64,000 bases of DNA, from NCBI GenBank assembly GCA_016125505.1, contig WGLP01000003.1, forward strand, positions 62,001 through 126,000. The letters are read 5' to 3'. Numbering within the stretch: position 1 is the stretch's first letter; the number at the start of each line of letters is the position of its first letter. Source of the DNA: Gammaproteobacteria bacterium (lineage in GTDB: Bacteria; Pseudomonadota; Gammaproteobacteria; UBA6429; Thiohalophilaceae). A model generated the notes under the pieces. It made no database searches and was not told the DNA's origin. It saw nothing but the letters and a program-made list of their open reading frames with translations. Below are positions 55,010 through 64,000 of the stretch, in pieces. The translations under genes and the position numbers were made by a program.

Positions 55010-55222
55010 ATGTCTTTCAGATCTTGCGTCAACCGGACCGCCTGCACCGAGGACGGCACACATTGCCGTGCCTGCGGGCGGTCGCACGAGGAAATTGCGC
55101 AACTGCGTCAGCTGGTGAATGACACCTACGCGCTCGTCAATCGTTGGGAGTATGACAACCTGGACGAATTCTTCAGCTATCTGCAAAAGAAGATCGGCAA
55201 GAAGTTAAAGCATTCTGCGTGA
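55010..55222 (+). CDS. Small cysteine-motif protein (DUF1289-like)
   Basis: A 70-residue protein with four cysteines in SCVNRTACTEDGTHCRACGRSHEEIAQL, resembling the DUF1289 CxxxxCxxxxxxCxGCxR pattern, followed by a helical tail. It starts 5 bp after the SIR2-like stop, so the pair is probably co-expressed. A Zn or Fe-S site is likely. Confidence 0.7.
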   Translation: MSFRSCVNRTACTEDGTHCRACGRSHEEIAQLRQLVNDTYALVNRWEYDNLDEFFSYLQKKIGKKLKHSA

Positions 55223-55281
55223 TGTTCTGCTAAACGCTTTGACTTGTGATGCCGGAATGACTTAAGACTCGATAACGTCAA

Positions 55282-56430
55282 TTACAAATACGACGCCGCG
55301 CGCTTCATCGCAGCGACACCATCGTCCAGTACACTCGCTGCCGGGACATAGGTGTAACCGAGATCCTGCGCCACCGCCTCGTAGGTGACCTGGCCGCGAT
55401 AGACATTGAGGCCGTTGCGCAGACCCGGGTCGTCCAGCAGGGCCTGTTCGCCCTTGTTTGCCAGGGCCAGTGCATACGGCAAGGTAGCATTCGCTAAGGC
55501 CAGGGTCGAGGTACGCGCACAGGCACCCGGCATATTCGCGACGCAATAATGCACGACATCATCGACGATATAGGTCGGCGTGGTGTGTGTAGTCGCACGC
55601 GAGGTTTCAAAACAGCCGCCCTGATCGATGGCCACGTCTACAATCACAGAACCTGGCTTCATGCGCTTGACCATCTCCGCGGTCACCAGCTTGGGGGCCT
55701 GTTTGCCCGGGATCAACACGGCACCGATTACCAGGTCGGCGGCACCGACACATTCCGCGATGGCCTGTCTGTCGGCGTAGCGGGTACGCAAGAGCGGACC
55801 GAACATCTCATCCAGCGCGCGCAGACGATCAAGATTGTTATCGAGGATGGTGACTTCGGCACCCAGGCCCATGGCCATACGTGCCGCGTGTGTACCGACA
55901 ATGCCACCGCCGATGATCGCGACCTTCGCCGCCGGCACACCGGGCACGCCGCCCAGCAAAGTGCCGTTACCGCCGTTGCTCATCTGCAGTGCCGTCGCAC
56001 CTGCCTGGATCGACAGACGCCCCGCCACTTCACTCATGGGGATCAACAAAGGTAAGCGTCCCAGTTTGTCGGTTACGGTTTCATAGGCGATACCGATAAT
56101 CTTTCTGTCCAGCAGTGCCTGTGTCTGTACGGGATCCGGTGCCAGATGCAAGTAGGTAAATAACAACTGGCCTTCACCCAGCATTTCGTATTCCACCGGC
56201 TGCGGTTCCTTGACCTTCATCACCATGGGACACTGGTATATCGCCTGCGCTGTCTCCACGATGGCGGCGCCGGCTTCGACATAATCGTCATTACTGAAAC
56301 CGATACGGGTGCCAGCATCTTTCTGGATCAGTACTTCATGACCTGCTTGTACCAGGGTACTGACACCGGCGGGTGTCACACCGACACGGTATTCCTGATC
56401 CTTGATCTCTTTAGGGACGCCGATACGCAT
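55282..56430 (-). CDS. ald: Alanine dehydrogenase
   Basis: A 382-residue NAD-dependent alanine dehydrogenase (RIGVPKEIKDQEYRVGVTPAGVSTLVQAGHEV, GGVPGVPAAKVAIIGGGIVGTHAARMAMGLGAEV, VAIDQGGCFETSRATTH). It interconverts pyruvate plus ammonia and alanine. It follows draG by 26 bp at the end of the nifB operon, so newly fixed ammonia may be stored as alanine, or NADH level linked to DraTG control. Confidence 0.95.
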   Translation of the reverse strand: MRIGVPKEIKDQEYRVGVTPAGVSTLVQAGHEVLIQKDAGTRIGFSNDDYVEAGAAIVETAQAIYQCPMVMKVKEPQPVEYEMLGEGQLLFTYLHLAPDPVQTQALLDRKIIGIAYETVTDKLGRLPLLIPMSEVAGRLSIQAGATALQMSNGGNGTLLGGVPGVPAAKVAIIGGGIVGTHAARMAMGLGAEVTILDNNLDRLRALDEMFGPLLRTRYADRQAIAECVGAADLVIGAVLIPGKQAPKLVTAEMVKRMKPGSVIVDVAIDQGGCFETSRATTHTTPTYIVDDVVHYCVANMPGACARTSTLALANATLPYALALANKGEQALLDDPGLRNGLNVYRGQVTYEAVAQDLGYTYVPAASVLDDGVAAMKRAASYL

Positions 56431-56456
56431 ATGTTTCTCTCCCGGTTAGACTGCTC

Positions 56457-57398
56457 TCATGCCGCTTCGATGTTTTGCAGTGCCAGCTCCATCAGGGCCG
56501 TGGCCTGCTCTTCACATTGCTGGTAGATCGTCTTGTCCAGTGCCTGTCGCCACGTGGGCGGTATCCTGGAAACACCGTAGTAGCTGCCCGCGATCATGCC
56601 GGCGATGGCGCCGGTGGTATCCGCGTCACCGCCGCGATTGACCACATCGATCAAACAGCCGGTGAAGTCGTCGGTATCGAAAAATGCCTGCAGCACCGCA
56701 TGCAGGGTATCGACAATAAACCCGGAGGGATTTTCCTTGCGCCGAATCCGAAAGGCGAATTGCGGAAAGCGCTTGATCAGTGAGGCCACCGGCCCCTTGA
56801 GCATGTCTGCCTTGTCCTGACCGGCAAAGGCGCCCTGGATCATTTCAATCACACATTCGCAGGACGCATCCGACAATTCATTGTTATGCGTGACATGGGC
56901 CTGGCGTTTGGACTCCGCCTTCATGCGTTGCAAGGACTGACCGTAAGTAAACAAGGCGATGGGCAGACAACGCATACAGGCGCCGTTACCCGCATCCTGA
57001 TCACTGGCAGGGACCACCGGAATGCCACTGTAACGAAAGTGCACGATGCCACGACGCACGGTATTGCCGATATCCACCGGCTTTTGTTTCATCCAGTGAT
57101 CGAAGGCCTTGGCAATAGCCACGGTATCGACACTGCCGTTCTGGATAATCGCTTCACCAAGGGCGAGGGCCATGGTCGTGTCATCGGTAACCTGGCCACG
57201 TTTGAGTTTGAGCCAACCCCCGCCGCGCATGGTGTCGTGCGTACCATAGGCATGCTGAATTTCCCGTGGCGTCATGAATTCCACCGTGGCACCGAGGGCA
57301 TCACCTACCGCGAGGCCGAGGTAGGCACCGTTGATTTTTTCCAGCAAGGATGCCGGTACCAGACTGGTTATTTTCTCCAGAGCAGCCGTTTGTAACAT
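56457..57398 (-). CDS. draG: Dinitrogenase-reductase ADP-ribosylglycohydrolase DraG
   Basis: A 313-residue DraG that removes ADP-ribose from NifH. Binuclear-metal ligands are in GQVTDDTTMALALG and RGGDADTTGAIAGM; the N-terminal GAYLGLAVGDALGATVEFM is typical of the family. ATG at 57398 follows TGAGGA and comes directly after nifQ. Co-transcribed with nifB, unlike draT. Confidence 0.95.
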   Translation of the reverse strand: MLQTAALEKITSLVPASLLEKINGAYLGLAVGDALGATVEFMTPREIQHAYGTHDTMRGGGWLKLKRGQVTDDTTMALALGEAIIQNGSVDTVAIAKAFDHWMKQKPVDIGNTVRRGIVHFRYSGIPVVPASDQDAGNGACMRCLPIALFTYGQSLQRMKAESKRQAHVTHNNELSDASCECVIEMIQGAFAGQDKADMLKGPVASLIKRFPQFAFRIRRKENPSGFIVDTLHAVLQAFFDTDDFTGCLIDVVNRGGDADTTGAIAGMIAGSYYGVSRIPPTWRQALDKTIYQQCEEQATALMELALQNIEAA

Positions 57399-57399
57399 A

Positions 57400-57984
57400 T
57401 CAATCCTCAGGGCCAAAACAGGCGGCATAATCCGGGCACACCTCGCATGAAGGTGAACGGCAGACGTAGATACCTTCTGCGATGCATAATTGTTTGTACA
57501 AGAATTTTTTCCACTTCATATCGCGGTCATTTTTGGCAGCAAGGGCAGTAAAATTTTCCTGCATCAACTGCGACAGATCCTTGCGCGACCACAGTCCCAG
57601 ATCCTGCCAGAGATGATCGCCGCCCATGCAGCCCATGACGACAATCTGTGCCATCCACTCGCCTTCCGCGCTGGGATCGTTGCGATGGCTCAGTAACAGC
57701 ATGCGCAGCTCGTCCTGTTCCGGCAGGCGGTCAGTCTCCATTGTCATGTCAGCCATGTAGCTGTGTGGCAGCTCCGCACCGGAAAAATGCAATTGCATCA
57801 TGACTTCATAGGCATCTGGCATGAGCCCCAGCCGCGAGGGCATGGCACCCACACCCGCCAGTTGCGAGGCCAGCATGGAGGCAAGCAGATGATCGTTACG
57901 CAGGCCGTGACTGTTTTGTATGAGCCGATCATAGATTTCCTGGACCTGGCTGCGTCCTTCAGTCATGTTTAAGGCCGTTTGCAT
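57400..57984 (-). CDS. nifQ: NifQ, molybdenum donor
   Basis: A 194-residue NifQ with the C-terminal cluster motif CRSPSCEVCPDYAACF (C-x4-C-x2-C-x5-C). It carries a Mo-Fe-S cluster and delivers Mo to NifEN/NifH. ATG at 57984 with GGGAGGAG upstream. Confidence 0.93.
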   Translation of the reverse strand: MQTALNMTEGRSQVQEIYDRLIQNSHGLRNDHLLASMLASQLAGVGAMPSRLGLMPDAYEVMMQLHFSGAELPHSYMADMTMETDRLPEQDELRMLLLSHRNDPSAEGEWMAQIVVMGCMGGDHLWQDLGLWSRKDLSQLMQENFTALAAKNDRDMKWKKFLYKQLCIAEGIYVCRSPSCEVCPDYAACFGPED

Positions 57985-58013
57985 TGATTCTCCTCCCTTA
58001 TACTGAATACTGA

Positions 58014-58427
58014 CTACGCGGCATCATTGGTGAGTTTGCTGCACGCTTCCGGATTCGTTGGGTACGCACGTTTGCGCAGACCAATCCACTGATCCACTGC
58101 CTCACGATCGAAGCCGACCATGGTGGTATCGTTCACGCGCATCAGCGGCCGTCGGATCAACAAGGGGTCCGCCAGCATCAGGCCGACGGCGGCTTCCGGT
58201 GTCAGAGACTCTAATTTGAGCATGCCGTGCTTGATCCGAGGGGAACCCGGATTAAACCATTGGGCAACCGGCAGGTGCCGGAAGAATTGCAGTAATTCAC
58301 TCGCATGCCAGTGGTGCGTCAGGATGTTCTGTTCGATGACATCATGCCCCGATTCACGCAGCCACTGTTTTTGTTTGCTGTTGCTGGCACAGCCCGGTTT
58401 CTCATAGAACACCACGACAGCCATCAT
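58014..58427 (-). CDS. nifO: ArsC-family nitrogenase-associated protein (NifO)
   Basis: A 137-residue thioredoxin-fold ArsC/Spx relative (VVVFYEKPGCASNSKQKQWLRESGHDVIEQNILTHHWHASELLQFF ... LMLADPLLIRRPLM). The ArsC-type cysteine in PGCASNSKQ is present. NifO in Azotobacter influences Mo distribution to nitrogenase. Between nifQ and a small unknown gene. Confidence 0.9.
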   Translation of the reverse strand: MMAVVVFYEKPGCASNSKQKQWLRESGHDVIEQNILTHHWHASELLQFFRHLPVAQWFNPGSPRIKHGMLKLESLTPEAAVGLMLADPLLIRRPLMRVNDTTMVGFDREAVDQWIGLRKRAYPTNPEACSKLTNDAA

Positions 58428-58463
58428 GCCACCTCGTATGCCGTGCGCCCGCAGCGGGACGCC

Positions 58464-58715
58464 TTACTCGGCGTCGCAGACTTTCGCATCATCGGCATTC
58501 GCCTGCTGCACCAGCATGGTCAACAAGGCGCTATGCCGCCGCCACACACGCGGCGGTACGTTGTGCATAAACTGTTGCGCATCCCAGGCGTGACGGCGCT
58601 GTATGCCGCTATCCGTCTGGCCGAGGAAATTGCGAGCCAGCAACAACAGTGATTGCAATAGCTTGCCGCTGTCATCCACTTCTGGTGTTGCCGTATAGCC
58701 AATCATCGTGTTCAT
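58464..58715 (-). CDS. nif-associated small protein of unknown function
   Basis: An 83-residue protein (MIGYTATPEVDDSGKLLQSLLLLARNFLGQTDSGIQRRHAWDAQQFMHNVPPRVWRRHSALL), helical, basic in the C-terminal half. Lies between fdxN and nifO in the nifB operon. Not recognised. Confidence 0.6.
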   Translation of the reverse strand: MNTMIGYTATPEVDDSGKLLQSLLLLARNFLGQTDSGIQRRHAWDAQQFMHNVPPRVWRRHSALLTMLVQQANADDAKVCDAE

Positions 58716-58743
58716 CTTGCGACCTCCATCAGGTCAGAATGGT

Positions 58744-59022
58744 TTAACGCGCCTGCATCTCCGCCATGGCCTCTGCCATTTTCTCCGGCGGGATCCCGGT
58801 CAGGGATCCCGGCGGATTCACGGCCGCGCCAAGTTCGTCCAGAATGGCGCCTTCGATTGGGCAGATCGCCGCACATTGCATATCGTCGTAGTCGCCCGCA
58901 CATTCGGTGCATTTCATCGGGTCGATAAGAAAATGCGGCTTGGCTTCATAGATGGCGTCGTTCGGACACAGCGGTTCACAGGCCCAGCAATTCACGCAGG
59001 TTTCGATAATTTCAAGTGCCAT
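58744..59022 (-). CDS. fdxN: 2[4Fe-4S] ferredoxin, nifB-linked (FdxN type)
   Basis: A 92-residue ferredoxin (ETCVNCWACEPLCPNDAI; KCTECAGDYDDMQCAAICPI) with a C-terminal tail (GIPPEKMAEAMAEMQAR). nifB-fdxN pairs are common; the ferredoxin supplies electrons for NifB's radical SAM chemistry. 41 bp below nifB. Confidence 0.93.
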   Translation of the reverse strand: MALEIIETCVNCWACEPLCPNDAIYEAKPHFLIDPMKCTECAGDYDDMQCAAICPIEGAILDELGAAVNPPGSLTGIPPEKMAEAMAEMQAR

Positions 59023-59063
59023 GTCAGACTCCTTGGGGTAAAGGTTGCTACGCTGGGCCGTGT

Positions 59064-60560
59064 TTACGCACTGACCTTGCTGGCCTGCGCATCCTCGGCC
59101 TCATCGAGCTTGCCGTTTTCGATCATCTCCTGATAAACCGCCATGACCGCTTCCTCGATATCTTCCATGCCGTGTTCGCCATTGGGTATGATGCCGGCCT
59201 CTTCGAGCAGGCCCCAGGGCTCATAACCGATCTTGGAACACAGTACCGCTTCGCAACCTTCCAGCGTGCGGATGGTCTGCGCCAGGACACTTTCGCCGTC
59301 ACCGCAGGTATCGCCTCCGCCGCAGTACAGATCGGTTTTGCGGTGGCTGATGAAGCGCACGCCGTTTTGTGAGGCTTCATAGACCAGGAATTCCTTGGCA
59401 TGACCAAAGTGTTGATTGATGACGCCACCACCGGAGGTCGCGACGGCCATTAACACCGGACGATAAGTCTTGCCCGGATTCAGCTGCACGATGGTCTGTT
59501 CGGTCTTGCTGGCACGCTTGGATTCCAGCTCCTGGCGAATGCCTTCGTGGATCCGGGAGCGCTTCACCATGGCGGCGTCGTAATCGATCTCCATGTTCTC
59601 GATCTTGTCGAGGGTAAACTCGGAACCGCGGTCTTCGCCCAACAGACCCACCGCATCGGCGCGGCACTGACGGCAATGCCGCATCATGTTCATGTCGCCG
59701 GCACAGGAATCCTGCAATGCCTGCAATTCCTTGGCATTGGGACCGCGTTGGCCCATGACGCCGTAGAAGGTACCGTGTTCGGCCTCGGCAATCAGCGGCA
59801 TCACGTTGTGCAGGAAGGCGCCCTTCGATTTAACGATCTTGCTGACTTCCTTCAGGTGTTCGTCGTTCACGCCCGGAATCATCACGGAATTGACCTTGAC
59901 CAGAATGCCCTTGGCCACCAGCATCTCCAGGCCCTTCTGTTGTTGTTCGATCAGGATTGCCGCGCCTTCACGACCGTGAATACGCTTGTTCTCCCAGAAG
60001 ATCCAGGGATAGATCTTGGCGCCTACATCCGGGTCCACGCAGTTGATGGTGATGGTGACGTGGTCGATATTGTGTTTGGCCAGTTCTTCCACGCTCTCGG
60101 GCAGGGCCAGACCATTGGTGGACACACACAGTTTGATGTCCGGCGCCTTCTCGGATAATTCGCGGAAGGTATGGAAGGTGCGTTCCGGATTGGCCAGCGG
60201 ATCGCCGGGGCCGGCGATACCGAGCACGGTCATTTGCGGGATCGTGGCGGCAACCGCCATGGTCTTCTTCACAGCCTGCTCCGGCGTCAGCAATTCGGAG
60301 ACCACACCCGGACGGGATTCATTGGCACAATCGTATTTACGATTGCAGTAGTGGCACTGGATATTGCAGGCCGGTGCGACCGCGACGTGCATGCGCGCAA
60401 AGTAGTGATGCGCCTCTTCGGAATAGCAGGGATGGTTGTACACCTTCTGGCGGATTTCTTCCGACAGGTGTGACATTTGATCATCGTTGCTGCCACAAGA
60501 TCCTGCTGAACAACCCTTGCTGACGGTTGCCTCTTCTTGTCCAAGTACTTTTAGTTCCAT
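59064..60560 (-). CDS. nifB: NifB, radical SAM NifB-co synthase
   Basis: A 498-residue NifB with the radical SAM motif in APACNIQCHYCNRKYDC (C-x3-C-x2-C) and a C-terminal NifX-like domain (TSGGGVINQHFGHAKEFLVYE). It fuses two 4Fe-4S clusters with carbide insertion to make NifB-co. First gene of nifB-fdx-x-nifO-nifQ-draG-ald. Confidence 0.97.
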   Translation of the reverse strand: MELKVLGQEEATVSKGCSAGSCGSNDDQMSHLSEEIRQKVYNHPCYSEEAHHYFARMHVAVAPACNIQCHYCNRKYDCANESRPGVVSELLTPEQAVKKTMAVAATIPQMTVLGIAGPGDPLANPERTFHTFRELSEKAPDIKLCVSTNGLALPESVEELAKHNIDHVTITINCVDPDVGAKIYPWIFWENKRIHGREGAAILIEQQQKGLEMLVAKGILVKVNSVMIPGVNDEHLKEVSKIVKSKGAFLHNVMPLIAEAEHGTFYGVMGQRGPNAKELQALQDSCAGDMNMMRHCRQCRADAVGLLGEDRGSEFTLDKIENMEIDYDAAMVKRSRIHEGIRQELESKRASKTEQTIVQLNPGKTYRPVLMAVATSGGGVINQHFGHAKEFLVYEASQNGVRFISHRKTDLYCGGGDTCGDGESVLAQTIRTLEGCEAVLCSKIGYEPWGLLEEAGIIPNGEHGMEDIEEAVMAVYQEMIENGKLDEAEDAQASKVSA

Positions 60561-60625
60561 CCTGAATTCCTCTTCATTGAGTTAACGTGAAGTTCAGTTG
60601 TTACCAACATCGTTGCAGACGACTC

Positions 60626-60641
60626 TGCAAGAGCTGTGCCC
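60626..60641 (-). promoter_or_regulatory. sigma54 promoter of nifB operon
   Basis: Minus-strand GGGCACAGCTCTTGCA: the -24 half differs from TGGCAC at one base, the -12 TTGCA is perfect. Start expected near 60614, about 55 bp before nifB. Confidence 0.8.
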
Positions 60642-60687
60642 GCATGTGCGATATGACTTATCTTGTTGATTCGTTAACGAAAAGGCG

Positions 60688-60703
60688 TGTCACAATGAAA
60701 ACA
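60688..60703 (-). promoter_or_regulatory. NifA upstream activator site nifB-1
   Basis: Exact TGT-N10-ACA, about 74-89 bp above the predicted start; first of three tandem sites. Confidence 0.7.
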
Positions 60704-60708
60704 AATTG

Positions 60709-60724
60709 TGTGGCATAGCAGACA
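60709..60724 (-). promoter_or_regulatory. NifA upstream activator site nifB-2
   Basis: Exact TGT-N10-ACA; 21 bp (two helical turns) from site 1. Confidence 0.7.
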
Positions 60725-60740
60725 AAACCCAGGACGGCGC

Positions 60741-60756
60741 TGTGTTTTATCTGACA
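60741..60756 (-). promoter_or_regulatory. NifA upstream activator site nifB-3
   Basis: Exact TGT-N10-ACA; 32 bp (three helical turns) from site 2. Confidence 0.65.
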
Positions 60757-60836
60757 AACAAACGTAATAAAACAAACAAAGCAGCGTTACTAATCCAAAG
60801 TAAGAGCAGTTACGTACCAGGAGTGAATGCAATAAA

Positions 60837-60936
60837 GACCAGACTTGCGTTTCCCGGGACCGTCAGCAGCAGGGATGCTGCTGCCGAGCGTACAGGGATG
60901 TATTTACCGCGTGTCCCGGGAAACGCAAGCCTGGTC
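60837..60936 (+). repeat. Structured palindromic repeat, copy 2, with CsrA-consensus loops
   Basis: Outer arms 60837-60860 and 60913-60936 are 23/24 complementary. Inside are CAGCAGC-AGGGAT-GCTGCTG (60864-60883) and GTACAGGGATGT (60890-60901), an exact match to the CsrA SELEX consensus RUACARGGAUGU. Same family as 12856-12957 in inverted orientation. It lies between nifA's stop and the nifB upstream region and could terminate nifA transcription. Confidence 0.85.
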
Positions 60937-60961
60937 TGTTCGACTAAGTTCGCAGGATGTA

Positions 60962-64000
<3,039 letters not shown>

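Overview
The window is a chromosomal segment of a diazotrophic gammaproteobacterium. NifL-NifA pairing, a NifA without a cysteine-rich linker, the nifV-cysE-nifW-nifZ-nifM-clpX block and an nifHDKTY...LRV...nifENX order all resemble Azotobacter and Chromatiales-type nif islands; DraT/DraG add post-translational control. The genus cannot be fixed from sequence reading alone.

Layout. (1) 0-12.8 kb: organic-nitrogen module: end of urea carboxylase, allophanate hydrolase, a large PAS-GAF-GGDEF-EAL sensor, a divergent GntR/FadR-type regulator, a BMP-type ABC importer (binding protein, two permeases, double ATPase), biuret hydrolase and a small cupin. Biuret and urea both converge on allophanate and then ammonium. 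(2) 13-16.5 kb: housekeeping interlude (YjgA/DarP, a membrane GGDEF-EAL protein, a secreted hypothetical). (3) 16.6-31.3 kb: nif block A: clpX, nifM, nifZ, nifW, a TPR-like gene, cysE and nifV (one operon); nifS, nifU, iscA; a second NifZ-like gene with a SagB-type oxidoreductase; BolA, Grx4, rhodanese-ankyrin; small unknowns, DUF2750, a monooxygenase-fold protein, flavodoxin nifF. (4) 31.3-34.3 kb: an AT-rich island with two clear and one degenerate attC-like sites and no integrase, i.e. a small CALIN (orphan integron-cassette cluster), carrying a PD-(D/E)XK nuclease-like gene with an overlapping partner. (5) 34.3-37.9 kb: mixed conserved hypotheticals (DUF3050, YjdM, DUF2721, GNAT). (6) 37.9-64 kb: nif block B: nifE-N-X with accessory ferredoxins and unknowns; nifH-D-K-T-fdx-Y-LRV; draT, SIR2-like gene; nifB-fdx-nifO-nifQ-draG-ald; nifA; and nifL running off the end.

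Regulation. I can read eight sigma54 (-24/-12) elements of good quality and eleven exact TGT-N10-ACA NifA sites that sit 70-190 bp upstream of them, so nearly the whole island looks like one NifA regulon. Two copies of a covarying hairpin repeat carry a CsrA/RsmA consensus (exact in one) in their loops. Stable hairpins lie between the nifH, nifD, nifK and nifT cistrons.

The most interesting items for follow-up are the CsrA-motif structured repeat, the cassette island with its nuclease pair, and the NifA-site-preceded SIR2-like gene next to draT.
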